Shown: positions 27,310-36,616 of the stretch, one piece after another
Layout: the number at the start of each line of letters is the position of its first letter
How positions within the stretch are numbered: position 1 is the stretch's first letter
Assembly (NCBI RefSeq): GCF_013372185.1
Contig: NZ_CP053830.1
Coordinates: forward strand, 930,001-994,000
Direction: 5' to 3'
DNA length: 64,000 nucleotides
From: Campylobacter lari subsp. lari
GTDB taxonomy: Bacteria > Campylobacterota > Campylobacteria > Campylobacterales > Campylobacteraceae
The notes under the pieces: model-generated
What the model saw: only the letters and a program-made list of their open reading frames with translations
What the model was told of the DNA's origin: nothing
Database searches by the model: none
Translations under genes and position numbers: made by a program

Positions 27310-28416
27310 TTTTTGCTCCTTTATATAATTTTTTAATTCTTGTAATCTTCTTTTTTCAAGCTCAATTCCAAGCTCTTTCCCGTTAAATCCTTCCTTTAGC
27401 AAATCATTGGCACTAATTTTACTTTCAAAAGTATGATAATATAAATTTATTTTTTTTGCTTGTGTTATACGCTCATTATCCCAAAGCCCAAGCCATTTGC
27501 AAAGTGGAATTTTTAAAGCAATTTTAGCTAAATTAAAATCATCAATTTTACCTAAAATAAATCCTTGTTCACATTTTTTTAATAGTTCTTTTTTTAATTT
27601 TGTTTTTTTAAAAAATTCCTCTTTATTTATACGAAAAAAATTCAAATACAAATATAAATACAAAGCCTCATCACAAATTAATTTTTGACTATGCTCTAAC
27701 AATCTTTCAAATTCTTTATTGTGGCTTTGATAAAAAAATATTTTTTCTTCTAAATTTAAAATTTTGAAATACTCATAAGCTTTATTTAGTCTTGAAGTTT
27801 TAAAAATTTTATAAAGTTCATTATTAATACGCTCTTTAGATAAATCACTTATATCCATAGTTTGCATTAATTTTAAACTTTCTCTTGCAATTGTTAAATC
27901 AAACCTGCATGCAAAAGAAATTCCACGAAGCACTCTTAAGCTATCTTCAACAAAACTTTTATCATCAATATGTCTTATAATCTTTGCTTGCAAATCTTGC
28001 AAACCATTAAAAAAATCTAAAAACTTAAAATCAAAAATATTTACCATCAATGCATTAATGGTAAAATCCCTTCTTTTAGCTCCTTCTTGCTCATCATTGC
28101 AAACTTTAACCTCAAAACCTCTATGGCCTGTAGAAATTTTATTTTCATAGCGTGCTAGGGCTAAATCAAATTTTTTGTATTTATACACAAAAAAACTTTT
28201 CCCAACCCCATTTGCGCCAAGTTTTTGCATTAAATCATCAAAAATTTGAGGCTCAATATCATAAATTTCTATATCATAATCATCGCTAGATAAATCTAAA
28301 AAAGAATTCCTTACACAGCCACCTACTAAATAAGCTCTTTGCGTGTAAGGTTTAAGTATGTTTTTGATTCTTAAAAAATCTTGATCATTTTTTAAGTCTA
28401 TCTTCAATTTTTGCAA
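26482..28416 (-). CDS. cca-purU: In-frame fusion of CCA-adding tRNA nucleotidyltransferase-like protein (Cca) and formyltetrahydrofolate deformylase (PurU)
   Basis: One 644-codon frame holds two normally separate enzymes. Residues 1-369 are a polymerase-beta-type CCA/polyA nucleotidyltransferase: AYLVGGCVRNSFLD, the metal-binding DDYDIEIYD near 44-52, RRDFTINALM and RGISFACRFDL. From Met370 a complete PurU follows: an ACT domain (YILKISCSDEKGLIYRI) and a formyltransferase fold with NIHHSFLPAFIGANPY and IGATAHFV...DEGPII. Between them the frame reads ...KEQK-M with no stop, but an AAGGAG ribosome site and ATG for purU remain. PurU releases formate from formyl-folate; Cca adds or repairs tRNA 3' ends. 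The start is a TTG at 28416 with a weak ribosome site, overlapping ciaD by 32 bases. Confidence 0.85.
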   Translation of the reverse strand: MQKLKIDLKNDQDFLRIKNILKPYTQRAYLVGGCVRNSFLDLSSDDYDIEIYDIEPQIFDDLMQKLGANGVGKSFFVYKYKKFDLALARYENKISTGHRGFEVKVCNDEQEGAKRRDFTINALMVNIFDFKFLDFFNGLQDLQAKIIRHIDDKSFVEDSLRVLRGISFACRFDLTIARESLKLMQTMDISDLSKERINNELYKIFKTSRLNKAYEYFKILNLEEKIFFYQSHNKEFERLLEHSQKLICDEALYLYLYLNFFRINKEEFFKKTKLKKELLKKCEQGFILGKIDDFNLAKIALKIPLCKWLGLWDNERITQAKKINLYYHTFESKISANDLLKEGFNGKELGIELEKRRLQELKNYIKEQKMKEYILKISCSDEKGLIYRISDVIFKYRINIIKNDEFVGENRFFFRAHLEGELDIKAFKGTLEAMLPDNAQIEITPKRKKDIIVLATKETHCLGELLIRQFSGEFNANIKAVIANYDTLKPLVDKFNIPFHAILAKDLSRQEHEEKILQCLKEYEFDYIVLAKYMRILSPFFVEHFEGKIINIHHSFLPAFIGANPYKQAYERGVKIIGATAHFVNNDLDEGPIITQDVIPVTHEYSWQAMQQAGRNVEKNVFSKALDLVFDDRIFIHKNKTIVF

Positions 28417-28810
28417 GTAAAAACTCTAAAAAAGTAATTGTAATATCTAGTCTTTTTTCTATATGCTCATCTTTAGTATTTTTTAATCCTTCAAATAAAA
28501 CCAAAATACGCTCTCTGAGATTTTTTAAGAAAAATTCTTCATTATTTATAATACTTTCTTCTTTTTCCTCTAAAGCTTCAACCTTAATAGCATCTTCTTT
28601 AACTTTTACCTCTAAATCATCTAATTCTTGGATCAATTCTTGTGCAACTTGATTAATCTCTTTTTTTATTTTATCTTCTTGGATATTAATATTTTTTTCT
28701 TGGGTAATTTCCTCTACCATAGGAGTAAATTCATCATTTTTACTTTTTTTATTATCTAGTTCTGAATTAACTTCACTTATGGCCATTTTTGCTAAATCTT
28801 CTATATTCAT
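28385..28810 (-). CDS. ciaD: CiaD-like secreted invasion antigen / conserved coiled-coil protein
   Basis: A 141-residue hydrophilic, charged protein starting MNIEDLAKMAISEVNSELD, like the N-terminus I recall for C. jejuni CiaD (Cj0788). It has acidic helical stretches (about residues 45-90, EINQVAQELIQELDDLEVKVKED) and a C-terminal helix LDITITFLEFLLAKIEDRLK. CiaD of C. jejuni is delivered to host cells through the flagellar export apparatus; export here is inference. I take the ATG at 28810, which forms an ATGA overlap with the upstream gene, over the longer frame from 28825. Its 3' end overlaps cca by 32 bases. Its position between a Cj0787-like gene and cca-purU matches C. jejuni. Confidence 0.75.
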   Translation of the reverse strand: MNIEDLAKMAISEVNSELDNKKSKNDEFTPMVEEITQEKNINIQEDKIKKEINQVAQELIQELDDLEVKVKEDAIKVEALEEKEESIINNEEFFLKNLRERILVLFEGLKNTKDEHIEKRLDITITFLEFLLAKIEDRLKK

Positions 28811-29052
28811 AGTTTTATTAACCACCTTTTAAATTCATTAACTTCTTCTTCGCTTTTCATATTAACAAAAAAATCAAGCATATCATAATTTAAATCTTCA
28901 TGATTAGAGCGCAAACCACTTAAACGCCTTATAGCATCAATGGCATTTTTATTTTGTGGATCTTGCTTTAATATATTTTTATAAATCTCCAAAGCTTCAT
29001 CTTTTAAACCTTGTGCCTCATAAATAGAAGCTTCTGTTACTGTATATCGCAT
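28807..29052 (-). CDS. Small TPR-like helical protein (Cj0787-like), function unknown
   Basis: An 81-residue protein starting MRYTVTEASIYEAQGLKDEA. Residues 6-40 read as one TPR-like helix pair (ASIYEAQGLKDEALEIYKNILKQDPQNKNA), followed by an acidic C-terminal half with Asn- and Glu-rich helices. The ATG at 29052 is preferred over the TTG two codons earlier. It overlaps ciaD by four bases, so the pair is translationally coupled, which suggests it could act on CiaD; that is inference. It follows the MFS gene by 65 bases. Confidence 0.7.
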   Translation of the reverse strand: MRYTVTEASIYEAQGLKDEALEIYKNILKQDPQNKNAIDAIRRLSGLRSNHEDLNYDMLDFFVNMKSEEEVNEFKRWLIKL

Positions 29053-29117
29053 TATCAACTCACAAAAAAATAAAATGTCAAAATTCTAACAAAAAAGACT
29101 TTAATTTATTTTAATTT

Positions 29118-30290
29118 TTACTTAATCACAGGAGCTTTATATGCTAAAAATACAAAAATATTAAGTATTGTAGCTACTGCAATAAGCACGATAAAGCCTA
29201 GGGTAAAATTTCCAAAACTATCATGAAGCATACCTATAATCCAAGGCGCTTGAGCTGCTATTAAATACCCTATGCCTTGTGACATAGCAGAAAGTTTAGC
29301 TGCTATAAAAGAAGTTGAACTTTTTATAGCAATAAACAATAATGAAATTGTAAAAACCCCACTAGATGCAAAACCTAAGAAAATAGCTGCTAATAACAAT
29401 ACTAATTTTACATCACAAAAAAACACCAAAACAAAACTTAAAACATATAAAAAACCCAATATTACAATAACAAAACCCTTAGCATGAGTTCTTAGTTTTC
29501 CTAAAACAATAGGCAATAAAAATGCCACAGGCATGCCTATGATTTGAGAAAGTAATAAAACATTAGAACCAAAATCAATTCCAAAACCTTTTTCACTTAT
29601 CATCACACTAAGCCAAGCAAAAAGACTATAAGATAAAAAACTTTGCAATCCCATTACAATAGTAACTTTCCAAGCTGTTAAATTCAAAAAAAGATTTATT
29701 TTATTGATGTTTTTCTTTTTAGGACGCAATAATCTTTTATTTTTCAAATGCGGAAAATAAAAAATCAAAGCAATCAAAGCTAATATAACCCAAAAAAACA
29801 TAGATTGAGGTACATCAAAAAATTTAAGCAAAGGAAGCGATAAGGCCACTCCAGCAATTGAAGATAAACCTATAATCGATCCATATAAACCCATAATTTT
29901 ATAAGTGTTTTTTGCAAATTTCTCTTTAATAAAAGAAGGCAATAAAACATTAGCTATCGCAATACCTGCTCCAATTAGAAAAACCCCAGAAAATAAACCT
30001 ATATTACCCCCATAACTTCTAATAAACTCTCCAAAAACAATTAAACACAAACCAAAAAACAAAGCTTTAATTTGCGAAAAATATGCCACGAAAAAAGATA
30101 TAAGCCCAAAGGCTATCAAAGGTAAAGTTGTAAGCATTCCTGCTAAGGCTGAGTTTATCTTATAATATTCTTGAATGTATTCTATCATAGGACCTATAGA
30201 GGTTATAGGTGCCCTTAAATTTAAAGCAAGAGTAATTACAACTAAAATATTAATCCAAAAGAATTTTTTATATGAAATTTGTGCAAACAT
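29118..30290 (-). CDS. MFS transporter of the CynX/NimT type, coupled to the nap operon
   Basis: A 390-residue, 12-segment major facilitator. The N-terminal ALNLRAPITSIGPMIEYIQ and LTTLPLIAFGL are typical of the CynX/NimT (cyanate or nitroimidazole transport) branch, which is related to nitrate/nitrite transporters. The substrate is unknown. The ATG at 30290 lies two bases after the stop of the upstream small gene (TAATCATG), the same spacing as at the napD-small gene junction (TGATCATG), which implies operon membership and translational coupling. I do not recall this gene at this position in C. jejuni, where the small Cj0786-like gene is followed by the Cj0787-like gene, so it looks inserted. 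Confidence 0.8.
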   Translation of the reverse strand: MFAQISYKKFFWINILVVITLALNLRAPITSIGPMIEYIQEYYKINSALAGMLTTLPLIAFGLISFFVAYFSQIKALFFGLCLIVFGEFIRSYGGNIGLFSGVFLIGAGIAIANVLLPSFIKEKFAKNTYKIMGLYGSIIGLSSIAGVALSLPLLKFFDVPQSMFFWVILALIALIFYFPHLKNKRLLRPKKKNINKINLFLNLTAWKVTIVMGLQSFLSYSLFAWLSVMISEKGFGIDFGSNVLLLSQIIGMPVAFLLPIVLGKLRTHAKGFVIVILGFLYVLSFVLVFFCDVKLVLLLAAIFLGFASSGVFTISLLFIAIKSSTSFIAAKLSAMSQGIGYLIAAQAPWIIGMLHDSFGNFTLGFIVLIAVATILNIFVFLAYKAPVIK

Positions 30291-30292
30291 GA

Positions 30293-30460
30293 TTATTTTT
30301 GATTTAATATATTTTCAAGATATTTTTGCTTATCTTGCTTAATATCCTTTTGCCCTATTTGTTTTTGCTCTTTCACTACTTCATTTTCTTTAGAAAAATA
30401 AAAATGATCAATAATAAAAATAGAAGAAATAATTAAAATCAAAGGAACCAAAAAAACCAT
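30293..30460 (-). CDS. Small single-pass membrane protein downstream of napD (Cj0786-like)
   Basis: A 55-residue product, too short for many gene finders: a hydrophobic N-terminal segment (residues 1-19, MVFLVPLILIISSIFIIDH) followed by a charged, Lys- and Gln-rich tail (about 23-55) that is probably helical. The start ATG is two bases after the napD stop and the end is two bases before the MFS start. The placement and size agree with a small hydrophobic protein I recall after napD in C. jejuni. An accessory role in Nap, such as anchoring, is possible but not shown. Confidence 0.7.
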   Translation of the reverse strand: MVFLVPLILIISSIFIIDHFYFSKENEVVKEQKQIGQKDIKQDKQKYLENILNQK

Positions 30461-30462
30461 GA

Positions 30463-30798
30463 TCAATATTTCCTAAAAACATTGCCATAGTATTCTATAT
30501 TGTCTTTTTTTAAATTCTCATCAAAAGCATTTGCTTCAAAATTTGCTTTTAAAATTTTTTCTCTTTCTTCGTCTAAATCCTGATAAGAAAAAACCATATT
30601 AATGCTCACCACCCCATCAAGCTGCTCTAATTGTTTATATGCTTTTAGTTCATCGTCTAAATTTTCACTTTCTATTATTACTATAATTTTTTCAGCCTGA
30701 GCTAGTTCCACACTACAACAAGGTGTTTTTTGAATTTGCTCTTTGAGTTTTTCTACTTTTTCTTCTTTAGTTAAAATCAACACACTAGAAAGATTCAT
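30463..30798 (-). CDS. napD: NapD, NapA signal-peptide-binding chaperone
   Basis: A 111-residue ferredoxin-like fold protein that binds the twin-arginine signal of NapA during cofactor insertion. MNLSSVLILTKEEKVEKLKEQIQKTPCCSVELAQ (shown in part: SSVLILTKEEKVEKL) is the usual N-terminus, and YKQLEQLDGVVSINMVFSYQD near residue 68 matches NapD proteins. The C-terminus is longer than in E. coli NapD (87 residues). The start overlaps the end of napL by 14 bases. Confidence 0.85.
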   Translation of the reverse strand: MNLSSVLILTKEEKVEKLKEQIQKTPCCSVELAQAEKIIVIIESENLDDELKAYKQLEQLDGVVSINMVFSYQDLDEEREKILKANFEANAFDENLKKDNIEYYGNVFRKY

Positions 30799-31711
30799 CT
30801 ATACTCCAAAATATAATTTTATCCTCATAGCCTGCGCTAATAAGCTCGTGATCATTTAAAAATATAAGATATTCTAGCAAAAAATCTTTATTTTGAAATT
30901 TTTTTATTGATTTTAAATTTTTAGTATCTATAATTTCTATGATATTTTTTTCATTATCTCCAAAAGCCGCTATAGAGCCGTTTTTATTTAAAGCACAAGT
31001 ATAAATCAAAAAATTCCTTTCTATATTTTTTTCTTGATCATTTTGCACTATACCTAATTTTCTATCAGTACTACAGCTTGCAATAACTGTGTTTTTAAAA
31101 TCAAGTTGATAGATATTATCCTTATGAATATTTTTATAACTTTTTATTTTTTGCCACTTTTTCACATTAAAAAGTATTATTTCACCACTTTCAAAACCTG
31201 CTACTAATTGAGTTTTTGTTTCATTTAAAACTACATCACTTAAGCTTGAATTAGAAAAAGTAAAATTTTTTATAACACTTTTTGTTTTTAGATCAAAAAG
31301 CTCTATATTAGAACCTAGCAAGGCTAATAAAATAGTATTATCATCTAAAAACAAAGCCTTTTTTACCCCATCATTAACTAAATCATAGCTTAAAAGTTGT
31401 TTATTTTTATAAACATACAATTTTTTGCTTCCAAAATCACCTTCACTTAAAATCAAAATAGCCCCATTTAAGTAATCAATACTATAAATTCTAGGGCTAA
31501 GATTTTCTTCATAAAAATTTTTAATCTTATCTAGTTGAGTGATTTTTTGCAGTTTTTTATCTTGAATGGAATATTGATTTATTTCTCCATTATCAAGTCC
31601 TATAAGCAAACTATTACCAATGAGCTTCAAGACATTTAAATTTGAATTAAGTTTAAGCTCGTAGCTAAATACATATACACTCATTAGTAAGATTAAAAAT
31701 ATTTTTTTCAT
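30785..31711 (-). CDS. napL: NapL, periplasmic beta-propeller protein of the Nap system
   Basis: A 308-residue protein with a signal peptide (MKKIFLILLMSVYVFS) and WD40/beta-propeller-like repeats, for example LDDNTILLALLGSNIELFD, QLDFKNTVIASCSTDRKLGI and LIFLNDHELISAGYEDKIIFW. It matches the NapL subunit specific to epsilonproteobacterial nap clusters; in C. jejuni its loss only mildly affects nitrate reduction, so its role is accessory and unclear. It starts five bases after the napB stop. Confidence 0.8.
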   Translation of the reverse strand: MKKIFLILLMSVYVFSYELKLNSNLNVLKLIGNSLLIGLDNGEINQYSIQDKKLQKITQLDKIKNFYEENLSPRIYSIDYLNGAILILSEGDFGSKKLYVYKNKQLLSYDLVNDGVKKALFLDDNTILLALLGSNIELFDLKTKSVIKNFTFSNSSLSDVVLNETKTQLVAGFESGEIILFNVKKWQKIKSYKNIHKDNIYQLDFKNTVIASCSTDRKLGIVQNDQEKNIERNFLIYTCALNKNGSIAAFGDNEKNIIEIIDTKNLKSIKKFQNKDFLLEYLIFLNDHELISAGYEDKIIFWSIDESF

Positions 31712-31715
31712 AGTT

Positions 31716-32234
31716 TTATTTTACGCCTTCATTTAAAACATCTAAAAGATTAGATTTTTTCTTTGATTCTTCGCTTTTAAATTTAGCTTCAAAGCTATTT
31801 CCTACCAAAGGTTTAGCATCACTTTGTGGCACATGGCATTGCGTACAATTAAACCTTGCATCACTTATCATATCTTTAGTAGATTTATTTTTTCTAAAAT
31901 CATAATAATGGCTCTTAGGAAGCGGGGTCGCACCAACATCTTTAGCAACAGATTGATCATGACAACTTAAACAAATATTATTATCTTTTGTAATTGGAAG
32001 CATATCCTCTAAAGTGTGAGGGATTAACGGCGGAGCATTTTCAAATGATCTCTCAATTAAAACAGATTCTCCAGCCATTGCTTGAGAATATTTTGCATCC
32101 AATAATTCTACATTTTCACTTTCTAAACTTGTTTTTCTTAAACCTATATCTTTTGAATCAACACTTTTAACAGCAAGTCCGCAAGCACTTATCAAAACAG
32201 CTGCTGCTAAGGATAAAAAGATTTTATTTTTCAT
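31716..32234 (-). CDS. napB: NapB, periplasmic di-heme cytochrome c subunit of nitrate reductase
   Basis: A 172-residue small electron-transfer subunit. Two CxxCH heme sites are visible, CLSCHDQS (near residue 93) and CTQCHVP (near 135), with a signal sequence and possible lipoprotein-like ISAC near residue 18. LPITKDNNICLSCHD and ARFNCTQCHVPQSDAKPLVG are typical. It passes electrons from the quinol side to NapA. It overlaps the end of napH by 11 bases. Confidence 0.92.
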   Translation of the reverse strand: MKNKIFLSLAAAVLISACGLAVKSVDSKDIGLRKTSLESENVELLDAKYSQAMAGESVLIERSFENAPPLIPHTLEDMLPITKDNNICLSCHDQSVAKDVGATPLPKSHYYDFRKNKSTKDMISDARFNCTQCHVPQSDAKPLVGNSFEAKFKSEESKKKSNLLDVLNEGVK

Positions 32235-33015
32235 TTTCTCTCCTTAAATTTATTATACTAAAACCTAAAGCATCATCACCGCAAACATCAATACATTTTC
32301 CACATCTTATACACTCACCTGATTTTACATCTTGATTTTCTTTACCTATCATCCAAAGTACTTGCTTTTCAGGACATACCCCAAGGCATTTATAGCACTT
32401 GGTGCATTTTTGTAAGCTATATCTTACTTTTAGTAATGAAAAATGCGAACTTAAAGCCCAAAAAGCTCCTAAAGGACAAAAATGCGAGCAAGTAAATCTT
32501 GGACTAAAAAATGTGTCTACGCAAAAGACAATCAAAGCTACAAAAATCCAAGAAACACCACCGAAAATAATCCCTCTTTGGATTATTCCTATATAAGAAA
32601 ATTCCTCAAAAACAGGAAAGGAAAAAAGAAAAGAAAAAATCAAAACAAAAGCCAAAACATAATAACGCAAATTTTTATTTACATTAAAAATCCTTGCTTG
32701 ATTAAAACCTAATTTACTTCTAATAAAATAAGCAAAATCAGTAATGATATTTACAGGACAAACCCAAGCACAAAACGCTCTTCCAGTAAAAATAGCATAA
32801 AATAAAAATACTATCAAAGCACCACTTAAGGCCATTAAATCTACTTGCAAACTTGCCAACACAAGTTGAATAAATGCAAAAGGATCACTTAATGGCACAG
32901 AAGAAAATAAAACCGAAGAACTTAAATTTCCTTTTAATATAAAATCAAATACACTAAAAGAAAAAAAAGTTAAAATAGAAAATTGCACTATTCTTCTTAA
33001 AATAAGATATTTCAT
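32224..33015 (-). CDS. napH: NapH, membrane iron-sulfur quinol dehydrogenase subunit
   Basis: A 263-residue protein with four hydrophobic segments (about residues 10-30, 55-75, 112-130 and 145-165) and a C-terminal pair of 4Fe-4S clusters: CTKCYKCLGVCPE and CIRCGKCIDVCG. Two conserved CxxxCP motifs (AWVCPVNIITD, SHFCPLGAFW) are present as in NapH/CcoG-like proteins. With NapG it takes electrons from menaquinol; Campylobacter has no NapC, and none is seen here. It overlaps napG and napB slightly. Confidence 0.92.
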   Translation of the reverse strand: MKYLILRRIVQFSILTFFSFSVFDFILKGNLSSSVLFSSVPLSDPFAFIQLVLASLQVDLMALSGALIVFLFYAIFTGRAFCAWVCPVNIITDFAYFIRSKLGFNQARIFNVNKNLRYYVLAFVLIFSFLFSFPVFEEFSYIGIIQRGIIFGGVSWIFVALIVFCVDTFFSPRFTCSHFCPLGAFWALSSHFSLLKVRYSLQKCTKCYKCLGVCPEKQVLWMIGKENQDVKSGECIRCGKCIDVCGDDALGFSIINLRRENEK

Positions 33016-33764
33016 AGCAATTCTCCATCATTGAGATAATCTTTAGCCTTATTTTTATTGAAATTTTTATCTGTGTTTACATCTTGTAAACGTTTTTCAT
33101 CTTTTTCATCCCAACCTTTGATGTAATTATCCCCAGCTTTTCCTAAAATAAATTCTCTAGGTAAAACTTTAATGGCTGCTTTTTGTGTTATACAAGCTTT
33201 TTCGCAAATCCCACATCCAACACACACTTCATGATCTACCACAGGAAGCAAAAATGCGTGCTTTGCTGTTCTTTCATTGCGTTTTGTTTCAAGTTTTAAA
33301 GCCTTATCTATTAAAGGACAAGCTCTATAACAAGCATCACATTGAATTCCCCAATAAGCCACACAACTTGCACTATCAATGATAGCTATACCCATTTTTG
33401 TTTTATAGATTCCATCTTCTTGCTCTAAATATTTATGATCTAGTGCATTTGTAGGACAATCTTTAATACAAGGTATATCCTCACACAACCTACAAGGATT
33501 TTCTCTTGCTATAAAAAAAGGTGTGCCATTTTTAGCACTATTTTCCAAATTTGCTAGCTTTAAAACATCATAAGGACAGGCTTTTACGCAAAGTCCACAT
33601 CGTATGCATTTTGATAAAAATTCTTTTTCATCATCTACCCCAGGAGGTCTTAAAAAATACTCCTGATTTGAGCTAAATGCTAAACTTGCTAAAAATGCAC
33701 TTCCGCTTCCTATGCATAAAAGCTTAAAAGCAAAGGCTAAAAATTCTCTTCTCTTATTCATCAT
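33012..33764 (-). CDS. napG: NapG, periplasmic 4Fe-4S ferredoxin-type subunit
   Basis: A 250-residue protein with a twin-arginine signal (NKRREFLAFAFKLL), so exported folded. Four ferredoxin-like cysteine clusters follow: CIRCGLCVKACP (near residue 50), CRLCEDIPCIKDCP, CDACYRACP and CVGCGICEKAC. It works with NapH as quinol dehydrogenase of the Nap pathway. The start (MM at 33764) shares one base with the napA stop (TAATG); the second ATG is equally possible. Confidence 0.93.
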   Translation of the reverse strand: MMNKRREFLAFAFKLLCIGSGSAFLASLAFSSNQEYFLRPPGVDDEKEFLSKCIRCGLCVKACPYDVLKLANLENSAKNGTPFFIARENPCRLCEDIPCIKDCPTNALDHKYLEQEDGIYKTKMGIAIIDSASCVAYWGIQCDACYRACPLIDKALKLETKRNERTAKHAFLLPVVDHEVCVGCGICEKACITQKAAIKVLPREFILGKAGDNYIKGWDEKDEKRLQDVNTDKNFNKNKAKDYLNDGELL

Positions 33765-36538
33765 TATGCTTTAGTAATTTTCACTGCACATTTTTTAAAG
33801 TCAGTTTGATTAGACAATGGACAAGTTGCATCTAATGTAACTTTGTTTATATAAACATTTTCATCAAACCAAGGTACATACACAAGTCCTTTAGATGGTT
33901 TATTTCTACCACGAAAATCTACTCTAGCTTTTACTTTACCACGGCGAGATTCTACCCATACTATATCACCTTGGGCAATTTGCATTTTTTTAGCATCATC
34001 TTCATTCATATAACAAAGTGCTTCAGGAACAGCACGGAAAAGCTCAGGAACCCTCATAGTCATAGTTCCACTATGCCAATGCTCTAAAACCCTACCTGTA
34101 CACAACCAGAATGGATATTCCTCACTTGGTCTTTCTGGGGCTTTCATAAATGGTCTAAAGAAAATTTTTGCTTTATTTTTTAAGCTATATTTTTCTTGAG
34201 TTTGTGGGGCTATTAAATCACCTTTTGGTAATTCTTTAGCAAAAGCTCCATAAAAGGCAAAATCTGAATTTGGAGCTGCTTTTTTCGCATAATAATCAAA
34301 TTTAGTATTAAATCTCCACTGAGTTTCTTTGCCATTTACCACAGGCCACCTTAATCCTCTTACTTTGTGATAAGTATCAAAATCAGCTAAATCATGTCCG
34401 TGACCTAAGCCAAATTTGCGGTATTCTTCCCATAGATATTTTTGTACAAAAAATCCATAACCATCAAATTCTTTGCCATCACTTCCGATAATTTTTCTCT
34501 CATCGCCATTTACATCACTATTATCAAAACCTTTTGCTATAGGATCATTTGCTTTGAAAGATTTTGCTTCTTTATTGGCAAATAATACATCATATAAAGT
34601 ATCATCCTCGTTATATCCCATAGCTTTAGCTTCTTCTAAAATGCTTGGTAAAGTAAGTTTGTCATCTACCTTAGTTTCTCCCCAAACTTCTTTTAATTTA
34701 AAGCGTTTAGCAAATTCTAAAATTTGCCAAGTATCACTCATAGCCTCACCTACTGGTAAAACTTGTTGTTTCCAGTGTTGAGTTCTTCTTTCAGCATTAC
34801 CATAAGCTCCCCATTTTTCATAAATCATAGCACTAGGTAAAATTAAATCTGCAACCTTTGCACTAATTCCTGGGTAACAATCACTAACAACTATAAAATT
34901 ATCCATTTCTCTAGCTGCTGCTATCCAGTGATTTGCATTAGCTGTATTTTGCCATGGATTATTTACTTGAACCCAAGCAAATTTGATATTTCCATCTTCT
35001 AAATCTCTCATGATTTTTAAATACGGAGCACCTGGTTTTGGATTGATTGTTTTTGCAGGAACTTTCCAAATTTTTTCACTAATTTCTCTGTGTTTAGGAT
35101 TTGCAACCACCATATCAGCAGGTAAACGATGAGAAAAAGTTCCAACTTCTCTTGCAGTTCCACAAGCACTTGGTTGCCCTGTTAGTGAAAATGCTCCACT
35201 TCCTGGTTTAGCTTGTTTACCAAGTAAAAAATGCACCATATAAGCTTGCTCATTTACCCAACTACCACGAGTGTGCTGATTAAAGCCCATAGTCCAAAAA
35301 CTAACAACTTTTCTATTTTTTTCTATATATAAATTTGCTAATTCTTGTAATTTTTTCTTAAATTCTTCAATGCTTTCATCTTCATTACCCTTAGCTACTT
35401 TTGCTACATAATCAAGCGTATAAGGTTCTAGAGCTTTTTTGAAATCTTCAAAAGAAATTTCCCAATGCGCATCAGGAGCACTTTGGTGTTTCATTTCAAA
35501 TTTATCGCCTGCTTTAACACCTAAATATGCCAAAGAAACAGCTTCTTCATCATCTAAGATAATAGAATTTTGTTTAGCTACAGTATCTTTTTCACTTGCT
35601 TTAAATTTAGGATGATTTGGATTATTTCTCATTCCATAACCAATATCAGCATATCCTGTAGTAAATATACAATGCTTTTCAACAAATTCTTTATCCATAG
35701 CTTCAGGATGATTGTAAACAATTTCTCTTGCAATATAATTCCAAATAGCTAAATCAGTATTTGGTTTGAAAATAATTTCAGTATCTGCTATATGAGAAGT
35801 TCTATTAGAAAAAGTAGATAAATTTACGATTTTAACTTTATCTAAATTACTTAATTTTCTATCACTTACCCTAGACCATAAAATTGGATGCATTTCTGCC
35901 ATATTTGCACCCCAAGTGATGATAGTATCAGTAAGTTCTATATCATCATAACAACCAGAAGGCTCATCAACCCCAAATGTTTGCATAAAACCAACAACAG
36001 CACTTGCCATACAATGACGTGCATTTGGATCTATATTATTTGATCTAAAACCAGCTTTTACTAATTTTGCAGCAGCATATCCTTCTTGTATAGTGTATTG
36101 ACCACTTGCAAAAATTCCAATTCCCTCAACACCTTTTTCTTTGTAAGCTTTTTTAAAATGTTTTTCCATCTCATCAAAAGCTCTTTGCCAAGAAACTTGT
36201 TGGAATTTTCCGTTTTTATCAAACTCGCCTTTTGCGTTTACGCGAAGTAAAGGTGTTACTAAGCGATCTTCTCCATACATGATTTTTGCATTAAAATAGC
36301 CTTTAATACAATTTAACCCACGATTTACAGGAGCTGCAGGGTCACCTTTTACAGCAACAATTTTTCCATCTTGTCTTGCAACTAAAATTCCACATCCTGT
36401 ACCACAAAATCTACAAACAGCTTTATCCCAACGCCATTTGTTTTCAGTATTTGCAAGCACACTACTTGGAACGCTCAATCCTGCAACACCACAAGCGCTA
36501 GCAATAGCGGTATTTTTAATGAAGTCCCTTCTGTTCAT
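33764..36538 (-). CDS. napA: NapA, catalytic subunit of periplasmic nitrate reductase
   Basis: A 924-residue molybdenum (bis-MGD) oxidoreductase that reduces nitrate to nitrite in the periplasm. The Tat signal [17 protein letters not shown] is followed by the 4Fe-4S site [13 protein letters not shown]...NCIKGY, and the Mo-binding Cys in [14 protein letters not shown] near residue 175. I start at 36538, not 36571: this ATG begins the twin-arginine signal and gives the length I know from C. jejuni. napA heads the operon napA-G-H-B-L-D with the small gene and the MFS gene behind. A long inverted repeat lies in the leader. Confidence 0.95.
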   Translation of the reverse strand: MNRRDFIKNTAIASACGVAGLSVPSSVLANTENKWRWDKAVCRFCGTGCGILVARQDGKIVAVKGDPAAPVNRGLNCIKGYFNAKIMYGEDRLVTPLLRVNAKGEFDKNGKFQQVSWQRAFDEMEKHFKKAYKEKGVEGIGIFASGQYTIQEGYAAAKLVKAGFRSNNIDPNARHCMASAVVGFMQTFGVDEPSGCYDDIELTDTIITWGANMAEMHPILWSRVSDRKLSNLDKVKIVNLSTFSNRTSHIADTEIIFKPNTDLAIWNYIAREIVYNHPEAMDKEFVEKHCIFTTGYADIGYGMRNNPNHPKFKASEKDTVAKQNSIILDDEEAVSLAYLGVKAGDKFEMKHQSAPDAHWEISFEDFKKALEPYTLDYVAKVAKGNEDESIEEFKKKLQELANLYIEKNRKVVSFWTMGFNQHTRGSWVNEQAYMVHFLLGKQAKPGSGAFSLTGQPSACGTAREVGTFSHRLPADMVVANPKHREISEKIWKVPAKTINPKPGAPYLKIMRDLEDGNIKFAWVQVNNPWQNTANANHWIAAAREMDNFIVVSDCYPGISAKVADLILPSAMIYEKWGAYGNAERRTQHWKQQVLPVGEAMSDTWQILEFAKRFKLKEVWGETKVDDKLTLPSILEEAKAMGYNEDDTLYDVLFANKEAKSFKANDPIAKGFDNSDVNGDERKIIGSDGKEFDGYGFFVQKYLWEEYRKFGLGHGHDLADFDTYHKVRGLRWPVVNGKETQWRFNTKFDYYAKKAAPNSDFAFYGAFAKELPKGDLIAPQTQEKYSLKNKAKIFFRPFMKAPERPSEEYPFWLCTGRVLEHWHSGTMTMRVPELFRAVPEALCYMNEDDAKKMQIAQGDIVWVESRRGKVKARVDFRGRNKPSKGLVYVPWFDENVYINKVTLDATCPLSNQTDFKKCAVKITKA

Positions 36539-36550
36539 TATATCCCTCGT

Positions 36551-36594
36551 TATTATTATATTTATGTACAAAAGAATACATAAATATAATAATA
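36551..36594. repeat. Perfect 18-bp inverted repeat in the napA leader
   Basis: The arms 36551-36568 (TATTATTATATTTATGTA) and 36577-36594 are exact reverse complements, separated by eight bases. The repeat begins 13 bases before the napA ATG and would lie wholly in the transcript if the -10 at 36617-36622 is used. It could be a 5' stabilising hairpin or an operator; the hairpin has no T run as a terminator would. Confidence 0.75.
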
Positions 36595-36616
36595 CTATCG
36601 ATTAGTTTAAATTTAA

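Noticed and set aside
33764..36571. napA with an N-terminal extension of 11 codons
   Set aside because: The extension lies before the Tat signal and has no likeness; the ATG at 36538 begins the signal.
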